Source: Kingdonia uniflora (taxonomy: Eukaryota; Streptophyta; Magnoliopsida; Ranunculales; Circaeasteraceae). Taken from it: a stretch of 64,000 bases of DNA. Numbering within the stretch: the first letter of the stretch is position 1; each line of letters starts with the position of its first letter. This document shows, piece by piece, positions 11,585 to 22,485 of this stretch. Below the pieces are notes generated by a model, which was not told the DNA's origin, did not search any database, and saw nothing but the letters and a program-made list of their open reading frames with translations. A program made the translations under genes and the position numbers. The DNA lies in NCBI GenBank assembly GCA_014058105.1, contig JACGCM010002375.1, positions 124,001-188,000 on the forward strand, read 5' to 3'.

Positions 11585-12159
11585 TACCAAGTACAATTAT
11601 ACTGATCATTTGAGTAATAAATTGTATGCAGGTACACAATGAATGAGAAAGTACCTCCTACCGCTTCCAATAGAAGAAAAAGATAGTAGGCCAGGGAAAG
11701 AGATCTAGTTACATATAAGAGAAAGAGAAAGATTATTGACCCAAACATAGTCGTTCCTCCAAACATTGTTGACAGTGCAAATGAGGGTGTTAGTGAAGCA
11801 CTACCTCCAACTGAGTCTACCGAAGGTATAAATATTCCCCAGGGTTCATAATTTAAGACTGAGTCAGCCCAAGCTGGTTTGAGAGCTCAACCACCGCTCC
11901 CAAATATTTCCCCTGATTTTGATGTGAATATTCCTATTGTTGGGGGATATTCTGAAGGTGGGGGACTACAAGCAACGACGACGTAGGCCCTAGTGATAAA
12001 AGCCTACTGAAGAGCTTCAGATTCCATAGAGCGAGGTCAATCGCGCTAGGGCATGAATATTATTTATTGGAATCTCATGTTTAATTATGGAATCCCTTGT
12101 TTAATTATGTTCTGTTATTCCTATAGTTACATTTTGTAGACATAATCACTATTATTGTT

Positions 12160-12868
12160 CAGGAGAAGCTTCTCATTCGTGTTCACCATCACCAGTCTAC
12201 ATGGGACCTTAAAAAGAAACCACAAGTGGTCCAAGATTTGGTAAAGTTGAAGGGTTTTGATAGGATTGGGGCCATATCCTATAATTATTACAACTCTGCC
12301 CTTATTTCTGTTTTTGCCGAGCGTTGGCAGCCGGAAACTAATAGTTTCTACTTCAAATGGGGAGAGGTGACTCCAACTTTGGATGATGTGGAGCAATTAG
12401 TTAGGTTACCTGGAGATGGTGATGTCACGGTCATTGGTGGTACCTGGGGATTCCCAGCGATTTTAGAGGTTTTCAAGAACAACCTCCTGCAGGATTTAAA
12501 TGCTTTCAAGTCTTTGAAAGCTGAGGGTGCTGGGAATTCATTGTCACTAAAGAAACTAAAAGAACATTATGCATACAAGTTGGAGAAGGCTCTCAGTGAC
12601 GGTACTGCTGCAGCTGCCAAGAAGAAGAAGGGGTTAACAGCAAGGTTTGTTGCTCGTGCATATATGTTGTATGTCCATGGGTATTTTCTATTTCCCATGA
12701 AAAAGGGAACAGATGTTAGCACACGCTACCTTGTCCTGTTTACCAAGGATAAGGTGGCAAAGAAATGGTCATGGAGATCAGCAGTTCTGGCCCACATGTA
12801 TTACAATCTGGGTACAACATCTCGAAATGATGGGAGGCAATTCGCCTACTGTACCACCCTACTCGAGG
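12160..12868 (+). pseudogene. Plant mobile domain, first and largest exon
   Basis: The frame is open from before 12160 to TAA at 12889. It reads WDLKKKPQVVQDLVKLKGF, then the PMD hallmark ERWQPETNSFYFKWGEVT followed by TLDDVEQLVRLPGDGDV, as in the aminotransferase-like/PMD family (Pfam PF10536). A lysine-rich insert (AAAAKKKKGLTARF) precedes the helical half. The exon probably ends at CTCGAG before GTGATT at 12869. The in-frame ATG at 12226 lies inside the domain and is unlikely to be the true start. Confidence 0.85.
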
Positions 12869-12957
12869 TGATTCCGAACTTATTTATGTAATTGTTTTTT
12901 ACATATGGCTTAAACCTCTACTAATTTTATTTTGTTTATCTATATACATGTAGTCAT

Positions 12958-14152
12958 AGATATTTGCACATTTCCCAAAGCTTGTTGGGATCCCCAAGGA
13001 GATGGACTCTAACGCATACGGGCACTGTACTTGATAGTAATGGGACGTATCTGTTACGGATAGATACGGTGGTACAGCTTTGCTTAATTTTAGGGAGGCA
13101 TTGGACAACTACAAACTGGAGGATGTAAGTTCATTACCCTTCTACACTGTATCATATTGTATTTGGAGTTAGTAGATTACACTGCTTCAAAATTGTCTAT
13201 TTCGAAAATATTTATTAAGCATATCTACTAAGTATATCTAATATTGTCAAATTCGACAATTATTCAATTTCCTTTGAAAGTGAATATACAACATTGTCGA
13301 AATGAACATGGTAAATTGTTGAAATCGACGATATTCCATCTCAAGTTGGTATATTCACAACTAAAGTAAATTAAATAATTGTCGAATTCGAAAATATTGA
13401 TTAAGTATATCTACTAAGTACATCTAATATTGTCGAATTCGACAATTATTCAATTTCCTTTGAAAGTGAATATACAACATTGTCGAAATGAACATGATAA
13501 ATTGTCGAAATCGACAATATTCCATCTCAAGATTATCTGGTCAACTACAATATTGTCGAATTCGACAATGTTGTTAAATCCTTCTCAGGCCTAGTGGAAA
13601 AAATTTCTCAACTTAATGGTGCATAATACATTTGATTTATTTTTCATGTAGGTTGTATGGAACCCATACAGAGATAAAAGGGATTCCTCACATGTATTCA
13701 AGGAAGTCACCTTTTTCTATGGTGCATTAGAAAGTCCAGATCATGTTCAGCCCTACTACCTAAATAGGGTTGTGCGGAAGTTCAATCGGGAACAAGGCAT
13801 CCCCACAAATGGACTGTTGACAGAGGTTTCCAACCTATATAACACAAAAGAGCTGAGGAAATTCAGCCCTAAGTATGAGTGGGTTGATTGCTTTTCTAGC
13901 CAAAAGTGGAAGAAGTTCATTTTGAAGAAAGCTGATAGGGGGCGGAGGGTACGATAGGGACCTCTAGTATGTACAGAGGCATACTTGGAGTGGTTTGCCT
14001 CTGTCTCGTGGACTACGATCTGTCTCATTACTGTTGACCTGGCTGTAGATGATTCTGGAATTCATCAAAGGAAACCTGCCAGTGTTAATGAGCATGGTGA
14101 CACCCTCGTGCACCAATCTAAAGATATTGCTGAACAATATGCTGCATCGGTT
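12958..14152 (+). pseudogene. Plant mobile domain, later exons
   Basis: After TGTAG at 12957 comes a block reading HFPKLVGIPKEMDSNAYGHC, then three consecutive stops TGA TAG TAA (13032-13040), then WDVSVTDRYGGTALLNFREA to a GTAAGT donor near 13126. A second block from 13652 reads VVWNPYRDKRDSSHVFKEVT and PYYLNRVVRKFNREQGIP, the usual C-terminal PMD segment, then, past a TAG at 13957, YLEWFASVSWTTICLITVD and ends at GTTAGT near 14152. Palindrome array 2 fills the intron between the two blocks. Confidence 0.75.
13190..13569. repeat. Palindrome array 2 with a 186-bp internal duplication
   Basis: Palindromes at 13243, 13377, 13429 (perfect), 13501 and 13552 (perfect), with decayed ones at 13293 and 13315. 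The segment 13201-13345 recurs at 13387-13530 almost unchanged. All of it lies in an intron of the PMD gene. Confidence 0.9.
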
Positions 14153-14256
14153 AGTACATGTTAACACTATTTTTATCTCGCTTCCCTTATATTAGTTTCA
14201 CTTCAAACTTTTTAGTCTCAAATATATTTATTTACTTGAATTACCACTTTTGTAGC

Positions 14257-14960
14257 ATCATGAGTATGCTAGTCTGTCCCCAAATATAAACCTAAATGAC
14301 CAGCAAATCACAACACTAAATGACCAGCTTCAGAAGCTCAAGGAGGATAAAGAGAAGGAGTCTGAAGCAAATATAAATCTAAGAGAGGCCCTCAAAGAGA
14401 AGGTCACTCATACATATCTTTAGTTGTGCATAATGTTAGTTTTTATGTATAGTTATTAGTATAAGTAATTGTCGAGTTTGACAATTATTACAATGTATGT
14501 GAAAGGGGAAAAATATAAATTGTCAAATTCGACAATTTTCATATTGATTTCTGAAATCATCTATATGTATTATTGTCGAATTCGACAATTACATAGTATT
14601 ATTGTCAAGATCGACAAAAACTTAGAAAGTAATCTAAATGTTTCATATCAATTTAACCTCAAACAAGTGAATATGATATGCTTAAAGAAACCATTGAACA
14701 AATGAAGGCGGAGATTGAACTAAAGTGTGTAGTTGACGAGCAATTAGATGCGAAGGTAAGGTCTAAGGCAGATGTCATTATCGCATCCATTGTTTGTTTT
14801 TGTCAAAATCCTGATTTTCCTTGTCAAATTTTTATTTGTAGATATTGAAGTGCAAAAATTTGGAGAAAAAAAATACAAGTTTGGAGGCAGAGCTAAGACA
14901 AAAATCTGGCCTTGAAGACTGTAATCAAAACTTATCTGTTGAGTTAAATAAAAGGGTAAT
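14257..14960 (+). pseudogene. Coiled-coil exons 1-3 of the PMD-OTU gene
   Basis: Three blocks with AG/GT borders: 14257-14402 (QITTLNDQLQKLKEDKEKES...), about 14668-14756 (MLKETIEQMKAEIELKCV) and 14842-14955 (LKCKNLEKKNTSLEAELRQK). All are rich in Leu, Glu and Lys with heptad-like spacing, as in a coiled coil. Palindromes at 14468, 14519 and 14572 occupy the first intron. Confidence 0.65.
14468..14617. repeat. Palindrome array 3
   Basis: Units at 14468, 14519, 14572 (perfect) and a decayed one at about 14600. The first three are spaced 51 and 53 bp. Confidence 0.9.
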
Positions 14961-15063
14961 GAGTTTAATAAAAAGGCAATAGTATTCAGTGTCTTTAACC
15001 CCTAATTACTTATAGTCTTTCATTAATCATTCTTGCATCTGGCGTGATTATTTTGTCCCCAAT

Positions 15064-15071
15064 GTGTACAG
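15064..15071. repeat. hAT target-site duplication, left copy
   Basis: GTGTACAG, identical to 17451-17458. Eight bp is diagnostic of hAT insertion. Confidence 0.93.
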
Positions 15072-17450
15072 TAGGGTTGTACAGAGAAACCGTAAAACCG
15101 TAAAACCAAACCGAACCGGGACGAACCGATAATTTTTTCCGGTTTTAAACAGGGCCAGTTCGGTTTACGGTTCGAAAAGTAAGGAACCGGGCTGCCCCGG
15201 TTCGGTTACTGGTTACCCACCCCGGTTAACCAACCAAACCGAACTAGGGTAAAGTTAACCTAATTGATAATAATATATAAGGTAAGTTATACCTCTCTCT
15301 CAGTCTCTTGAGTCTCTCTCTACTCTTCTCTCTCAGTTCTCATGCCACCACCACAATCATCTGATCTCTCGATTCATTCCAACAATTCTGAGAAAAATGG
15401 CCAAACAATTCAATAATCTCTCGAATCTAGGGTTTCTCTACCACAAGTCTGAATCTAGGGTTTCACCGACCACAATTCATTCCAACAATTCATTCCAAGT
15501 TTCCAATAATTCTCTCTACTCTTCTTCCTTCTACAAGTCTGAATCTAGGGTTTCACCGACCACTGCAGCTCCAGCCACCGACCACTGTAGTTGAGAGCCT
15601 TGAGAGAATGGATGTAACAGGATGAACGGTAATGGATGTAACAGGATGGAATCGAAGTTAATATTCAGACATCACAAGCACGAGACTCGAGAGAATCACT
15701 GTAGCTTTGCTCTTGTTAAGCACGTCAAAGCTTCGGTTCATCTAGTCATATTTTTTATTATTTTAAGATTCGATTGTGATTTTTAGAGTTTTTAGATCTA
15801 TACGTTATCAGTGTTTTTTGTTGAATTTATTGTAATTAATTAGAATTAATGAAGTTGTTTAGTGAGATATTGATTTGTTTAGTGTATGTGAGTTTCTGAA
15901 ATGATAAAAATTGTAGGTTTGGTCTTTGGTGAGGAGGTTTGATCAGCCACAGAAGTATAAGCCGTTTATAAGCAGGTGTGTTGTGTAAGGGGATCTCGAG
16001 ATAGGGAGTGCTAGAGAAGTGAATATTAAATATGGGTTTCCCCTGACTACAAGTACTAAGAGGTTGGAGCTTCTTGATTATGAAGAGCATATCCTGAGTA
16101 AGTGAGTATGAGAATTGTTGGTGGAGATCATCGGCTTAAGGTATAAGATTTGTTTTTCTTCAGTTATTTGTATGTGAGTGGTTGATATTTGTTAGGATTT
16201 GGGAATATTATATGACGCCTAATAGAGGAATGCAATTTAATTGCCAGCATATGATCTTATTATTATCCTTGAATTTAGTGAATCATCTGGAACATGATCA
16301 AGCTATTTCTTGTCTGTTCATCTAAATGCACTTTGTATTAAATGATCGTTATAGGACCATAGAAATTGACATGCATTTCTTTGATAATGGTATTTTCCTT
16401 AATTCCATCCGCAAGTTGAAGTTATTTGAGGGCATTAGATCTTGATGACAGACTACTGCATAGATCATTTATATACCGTTTCAAGTAGTAGGGTTGCATT
16501 CTTCCCTGTTATTATGTTCGAAATGATCTCCATTTATATACTGTTTCATTTTTTTGGGTTTTCCCCAGTTGATAGTTTTTAGGGCACAAATGGCTCTGAA
16601 CGGCAGTAGATGAATATGGATCTATGTTTAGTGGATTGGGTTAGATTTAGCTATCCTTATCATTTGCATCATTTTTTTGATGTTAAACTATCTTGTTAAT
16701 GTTTTTTATTTTGATTTTGTAGAACTACTCTTCAATCATCTCCCTCCAGCCCGAAGTCATTGATGGGAGACCAGGGACGTTGATGATCGAGTCATTTGTG
16801 GTGGATGGAACTGTGGTGGTTGTTGTCCATTGGACTTTGGACATATGACTATGTTTTTTTTGGTTATGTTGGACTTTGGAATTAGTATAGACTATTGTCC
16901 ATTTATCTCTTCCCTTTTATAAGTATTGTGAATTTTTGAATTCTGATATTATGGTTGTCCATTTTGTTATGGCTGTTATTCATTATGAATTTATGATGTC
17001 CATTTTGTTATGGCATATGGGCATGCATTGCTAATTTGCTATCTTAAAGGACCAAGACTAATTTTTGATATTATGGTGGCAGTTTTGTGTCCATTATGAT
17101 GTCTTTTTATGCTTTGTGATATTAATTATGATGTCTTTTTATAATATCAGATCAGCCATAATTTCTGATATTATGGGTGCTTCACTGCTTTGTGTCCATA
17201 TGTATGTGGGATAGGCCCATAATAAGTTAAGTTCTTTTAACAAAATGGACAGGCCACATATGAGAGAAAAAGATCTTATTATGGGCCTAATATGCCCGGC
17301 GAACCGGACCGGCCGGTTCGGTTTTGGTTCGGTTCGGTTCATTATGAAGCCGGTTCGGTTTCGGTTCGGTATTCTCAAAAATAGGTGGTGTCCGGTTCGG
17401 TTCGCGGTTTAGGGTCAAAACCGGATCGAACCGGACCGTGTACAGTCCTA
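15072..17450. mobile_element. Non-autonomous hAT element, 2,379 bp, nested in the MULE
   Basis: Ends TAGGGTTGTACA on the left and, reverse complemented, TAGGACTGTACA on the right (9 of 12 positions agree), flanked by a perfect 8-bp duplication. Both subterminal regions (15090-15245 and 17293-17430) are packed with AACCGAACCGG-type repeats in both orientations, as hAT transposase-binding regions often are. No transposase is present. The centre has a leader-like CT-rich stretch with a 65-codon ORF containing two copies of KSESRVSPTT (15397-15594) and T-rich repeats with TCCATTTTGTTATGG-like units (16950-17010). It lies at an intron/exon border of the PMD-OTU gene. Confidence 0.9.
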
Positions 17451-17458
17451 GTGTACAG

Positions 17459-18546
17459 TGTAAAGAGATTGAGTCACTAAAAGTGGCGAATGCGATTTTT
17501 ATGGAGCAGATAGACATGCAACTTCCTCCAGCTACACATATGAGTTTACCAAAATTCACTATTAGTTAAATGTTTAATTATTTGTCCCTTATTTATAAGT
17601 CTGGTAACATTATTCTTGTGCTCATGTTTTGAACAGCTTGTTGTGCTACAATCACATCAACCTGTGCCAGACACAACTCTAGCAAAGAAGTATAAGGACT
17701 TGTTGGCTGCACATGAGGATATTAAGAAGAAGTTGATTGTGAAATAAGATTTTCTAAGTCATTCGAAATGAATGAAATTAATTGTAGTTAGTGAATTGAA
17801 GTTTGTGTTTGATAATAGTGAATTTAAATTTAATTTTGTGTACGATTTTTTTAGTTAGTGGATTGGAGTTTATGTTTGATTATCCAAAATCAGATGTAGT
17901 ATTCATTTTGGATTCCATGCTCAATATCGGTTAACCCCTGCTCGAAATTAAATGTAGTACCCAAATTCACATTTAAATGAACTGGAGTTATACAGCTCAT
18001 CTCATTTATGTATTTGGAACAGATAATGATCTGGACATCCAAGTATAAGAAAAAAGCAGTAAGATATACAGAGGAAACTAATCATCTCGTAAACTCCCCA
18101 CCCACCCCTCATCCTTCTTAATTATATGGAATGCTAATTTCACTGTTTATTCTAATGTTGGATATTTTTTCAGCGACAGAAGTTGGTTAATGCTGAAGAG
18201 AGGATGAAGTCTTTAGAAGTAAATAATAATGAATGGGTATGTCATATTCCTAACTCTTGTATCTATTTGAGATTTCTTGTGTAATACATGATTTGAAGTG
18301 ATAATTGTCGAATTTGTCAATATAGCTTCAAAATCATGTTATTGAAATCGAATATTGTCGAATTCGACAATTAAGAATTGTATTTCGAGTTGTGCATGGT
18401 AAATTTTGTCGAACTCGACAATATAGATAATATACATGTGCATACCAAGTGTTTTTATCCTAATGTTGGAGGTTTTTTTTCAGCATAAGAAACTAGTTAA
18501 TTCTTAAGAGAGGAAGAAAACTTTGGAAGTAGATAACAATAAATGG
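17459..18546 (+). pseudogene. Coiled-coil exons 4-7 of the PMD-OTU gene
   Basis: Blocks after the hAT: 17459-17547 (CKEIESLKVANAIFMEQID), 17637-17746 (TLAKKYKDLLAAHEDIKKK then a stop), 18175-18238 (RQKLVNAEERMKSLEVNNNE) and 18484-18546 (HKKLVNS, stop, ERKKTLEVDNNKW). The last two are duplicates of each other with their intron borders, so one exon has been tandemly copied. Confidence 0.6.
18304..18422. repeat. Palindrome array 4
   Basis: Units at 18304, 18354 (perfect) and 18405, spaced 50 and 51 bp, in the intron between the duplicated exons. Confidence 0.9.
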
Positions 18547-18614
18547 GTATGACGTATTCCTAACTTTTGTACCTATTTGAGATTGTTCAGTTTAATGCAT
18601 GGTTTGAGGTCATA

Positions 18615-18767
18615 GTTGTCGAATTCGATGATTATCATCTGCATATTGTCAAATTCGACAATATTAGTAATATATATGGAAACTTGAACAATATATAATT
18701 GTCGAGTTCGACAATTATGGCACTGTAATTAGAATTATGGATATAGAATATTGTCGAAATCGACAAT
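18615..18767. repeat. Palindrome array 5
   Basis: Units at 18615 (half decayed), 18645, 18698 and 18750; the last three are spaced 53 and 52 bp. It lies in the intron before the OTU exon. Confidence 0.9.
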
Positions 18768-18815
18768 ATTGCTCTAATATTTCTGTATGTTCTAATATGA
18801 GAACTTGTTGCAAGA

Positions 18816-19738
18816 GGTTTGGCGTCAAACATTGAAGAAGGCACTCGCAAGTGAAGGGATGGGAGACATGGGGGACCCAACCTTTTAAAAACTTTTTAAG
18901 CAGAATGAAAGATTCTTCACAATAGCACAGCAAGGACCTAAGGGAGATTATCAGGAAGACTTGGTTTCCACGGCGGTAACCCTTAAAAATGTTATCATTG
19001 CTAGGAGGGAGAAAATGGCTAAGAAGAAGAAGATGCAAGAACTTTTATTCCAACCGTGGACAAAGTATCTTGTAGATCTTCGTGACGTTAAAATCAGTGA
19101 TAACAATTCTTGTTTTAGGGTTACCGCCGCGATTCAGCACCAGAGCCAACATAGATTCCCAGATGTAATGAAATTATTGAAGACCTTTCTCTGCAAGGAT
19201 CCCGCATTCTGGAAGAGTATCTTCAACCAAACATTGAGGTATACAATTCACTGCAGACGGTGAGAACGTGTATCAAATTTTGTTATAGGCGTGTTCTTAT
19301 AGTCATCAACTTGTGGAGTATAGGCATATGGCGCATTTACTAGCCACCTACAATGAGAAGGTTGTGGTTTTTATTAGCCACACTGAAGCATATACATTAT
19401 TACCCCTGTTTTGGGCACATAAAAGAAATACTACTTCAAATGAGGAGAGATTCCAAAACCTAGTTATGGATACTAGTAAGTACTGGTGGTTTGGTTTGGG
19501 GGCAGACAACTATTTTGTACGCTTGTTTCCAAGGTTCAATGCACCAATACCTCCAGTTTATATTATTTTCTATAATCATGTAAATCTAGAAATTCCTCTG
19601 GGTTTTATGAGGGAACAACTGACTAGGTATTTTGATGTGAGGGTAAGGAAATTCAAGGCATTACTTAGAGAGCACAAGTGTCAGGGGTATATAGTTAATA
19701 ACATGGTTGTTGTTGGTTTGTCGACAATCAAATAGGGT
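18816..19738 (+). pseudogene. OTU-like cysteine-protease domain of the PMD-OTU gene
   Basis: After an AG near 18815 the frame reads EVWRQTLKKALASEGMG, meets a TAA at 18886 and continues through QQGPKGDYQEDLVSTAVTLK. The OTU signature is seen as DNNSCFRVTAA (compare the family's D-G-N-C-x-F-x-A, with one residue inserted), so the catalytic Asp and Cys may be kept. After a frame change at about 19265, 19313-19738 reads MAHLLATYNEKVVVFISHTE and then WWFGLGADNYFVRLFPRFN with IPPVYIIFYNH. The usual catalytic His before F is Tyr here, so activity is doubtful. It ends at TAG (19733). Confidence 0.65.
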
Positions 19739-20014
19739 TGTCGACCAAATCTTTGTATTTGACAGTTATGTTACCTCAATGTTTATCACAGTATATATTT
19801 TTTTTCCCTTTTTGTATATGATAATTCATTTAGTTCATGCTTTTTAACAGTATATAATTTTTGGTAGAACACTCCATGATTGATTTATTTTTGTAGTATA
19901 TACATTTATGTTATGACATATGAATCTAATTTCTAACTCTTCCCTCTTCAAAATGTACATATTGCCTCCGAAGAATATTTTAACAGTGCACTTGAGTGTC
20001 TCAAAAAAATGAAA

Positions 20015-20250
20015 TTTTGTCGATTTCGACAATGCTTTAGTGTATATGGTTACTTGTAATGTACAATATTGTCGATTTCGACAATTTTAGTAGTGTATTT
20101 TGAATTATGCATTTGTAATATTGCCGAACTCGACAATATTACAAAGTGTAATTAGAGCTATGGATATATAATATTGTCAAAATCAACAATTTAGTTTAAT
20201 TATAAAGGATCTATTACATATCTCGACAATTTAATGCAGTATTTTCGACA
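20015..20250. repeat. Palindrome array 6
   Basis: Units at 20015, 20068, 20120 and 20173 (spacings 53, 52, 53), then two half units TCGACAAT near 20222 and 20244. It lies between the 3' ends of the two convergent MULE genes. Confidence 0.9.
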
Positions 20251-20454
20251 ATATACAAAATCATAGAGGGTGCATAAAATAACACAATCCCTAAACTGCA
20301 AATAATTTATTGATATTTTCTCTGTGAAATACGGCATTTTATTGTCCTAAATTCCAATTACAAATCAAATATAATGTTGAATGAACACACTAATATCTCA
20401 ATAATAATCAAATACATATTTATTAGTCAAAACATGTGAACTCCTTCTGCTTTC

Positions 20455-22319
20455 CTAGATATTGTGGCTATCAGAATTTAAGTGAAACGACTGAACAGAT
20501 TCCTCATTATTGTTGTCTCCTACATGGAACACATTATTGTAAATATGACATAAATATAGAATGGAACACATTATAGAAAAATCACGGAGAATATGTCGTT
20601 TATGCATAGTATCGAATATATACTTACTTGATTCTGTTATCATCGTTTTGAGAAGTGGGAATGTCCGTTTGTCATGGTTGCCGAGTACTCCACAACTTTT
20701 ACATGTTCTCTTCTTCTTCATAACAGCCTTTTCCATTCTCCCCTTCCATCTTGCCCCTTTCTTGTGATCAATCTTCGCCCGGCCTTTTGTTTGAACCACG
20801 AGAGGGTTTAAAATCATAGTTCCAGACACCAGAGAATTTGCGACAGAAGTTTAGATGTTTTATTGTGATGCATTTATCTGTGTTAAAGGGTCATCGTAGT
20901 TTTGAGGGTAAGACTCAAGCTCATCTAGCTTTAAAACCACAAAATCAAAACTTTCTTTCATCTTCGAGGCCCTCTCGAATAAGTTTGATGCACAAAAGGA
21001 TAGGTGGCTATGGCGTAAGGCATGTCGTAAGTTATTTCCTTATAACTGACTTTCATCATACGACCTTGAAAACTTGTTTGCACCAATCGTCCACCTTGTC
21101 ATAATGAAAGCCTTTGGTATTTTGAGAATGTCACATTTCGAGAAAACATTCAGGAGGTGACAACATGGGAGTCCAACATACTCAAACAACTTGCATCCAC
21201 AATTACCAGTTAGTTTCTCTAAGTCTATTTGTAGCTCAAATGACTCGGTACGACCACTATGGGACTTCACCGTAAGTTGCCGAACGTTGCCTTCTTCGTG
21301 TCTTTCTATTACAACGAAGCAAACAACCTAGTCAAACTGTTCCTGAAGTTTGTAAAACATTGTTCTGGTGTAAATCTTTGCGGCATCTTTCAGTAGAGCT
21401 TGATGAGGTTCAACTTGACGATATATGTGTTCTGATGCAAAGTCTTCTCCACTTTCTCGCTCGAATATTTCTCGCTCGTATACCTCTAAAAGAGCAGCCT
21501 CGTACTTGGTCACAAAACTGTACAACCCAGTTGTTATTGGCAATAAACCATTAAAGAAGTTGTTTGTGAACTCACTCCGTCCTGTATTGCTCATCCATAC
21601 AAAGAAGGTTGACATATTCCATAACGGTATCCATCTTTGTCTAATATTGAAGATTCTTTGCATCCAAACGTTATCATCCAATTTATGTTTCTTCATTAGG
21701 TCCATCCACTTGGTTTCAAACTCTATAGCCTCATATGTGTTGTGCATTATCGAATTGATATCTTCTTTGAATGTAGATGGTTCCCGATAAACATGGCCGA
21801 TTTTCTCAAGAAATTTATTTGTAATGTGCCACAGACAAAATCTATGTCTGGTGTTGGGAAAGACCTGGAAATAAACCAGAAGTTAGAATGATAGTGTCTC
21901 TGAATATTATATGATATTGTCAAATTCGACAATTTAGTAGTGTAATTGGATTGGAGTTATGCTAGCAATTATTGTCGAATTCGACAATATTTGTAATGTA
22001 AAATCGAAAAATATACTCCATGCCCTCTTCCATATCGTTCATACCACAGACGTGCATCCTCTACAGTATCAAAATGTTGACCCTCGTATGGGGCTTCTGC
22101 CGAAAATGGGTCTATAATACGTTCATTTTCATACCTTTCTGGGAACTCCTCACCAATAACTTTTGACCAATTTTCATCGACAGAGTCTTCTATTGTCGAT
22201 CTGACTGAAAAGTTCACACATAAAAGAAACGATTGTGAGTTGTAAGTAAAGTAATTGAACAAAGGGAACAAAATACTACTTTTCAAACACAATTCAAGTC
22301 CAACGCATGTTAATTTCAT
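20455..22319 (-). pseudogene. FAR1/FRS-type MULE transposase with catalytic core deleted
   Basis: On the - strand: a FAR1-type N-terminal DNA-binding block (about 22200-22010; PFSAEAPYEGQHFDTVEDAR, LWYERYGRGHGVYFSI), then only about 150 bp before the end of the DDE domain (FPNTRHRFCLWHI, about 21865-21830), the helical region (21747-21328; RQRWIPLWNMSTFFVWMSNT then RSEFTNNFFNG), a SWIM zinc finger (21270-21040; CGCKLFEYVGLPCCHLLNV) and a C-terminal zinc-knuckle-like block (20829-20455; CKSCGVLGNHDKRTF, last Cys replaced). The DDE core that should join the first two blocks is missing and two palindromes stand there. Proteins of this family bind terminal repeats and catalyse transposition. Confidence 0.85.
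21915..21988. repeat. Palindrome pair inside the transposase gene
   Basis: Units at 21915 and 21971 (perfect), in the short interval where the transposase catalytic core should be. Confidence 0.9.
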
Positions 22320-22485
22320 AATTCCTCATTACATCACATACTACAAAAGACAGAATACAAAATGTAAACAATGACACACAAAAACTTGTTGTACAAAATT
22401 TATTTGTCACTTGTTGAATACTACAACTATTTCATTACATGTACCTGTCAACAACATTACAACCAGAATACCTAAACAGTAAATC

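Larger units (their letters stand above)
11637..19738 (+). pseudogene. PMD - coiled coil - OTU gene carried by the MULE (decayed)
   Basis: A chain of exon-like blocks on one strand, most with AG/GT borders, encodes in order a basic N-terminal segment (11637-11990), a plant mobile domain (about 12160-14150), a coiled coil in many short exons (14257-18546) and an OTU-like cysteine-protease domain (about 18816-19738). Stops in several blocks (after 11670, 11851, 13032-13040, 13957, 18506, 18886) show decay. PMD proteins (MAIN/MAIL relatives) act in silencing and development and also occur inside MULEs and Ty3 elements; OTU domains are deubiquitinase-like folds. That the blocks form one gene is inferred from order, strand and splice-like borders. 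Confidence 0.7.

Noticed and set aside
12127..12396. - strand ORF over the PMD exon
   Set aside because: Mirror frame of the PMD coding strand with no family features.
15397..15594. 65-codon ORF with repeated KSESRVSPTT as a gene
   Set aside because: Low-complexity frame in the leader-like region of a non-autonomous hAT; two copies of a short DNA repeat explain it.
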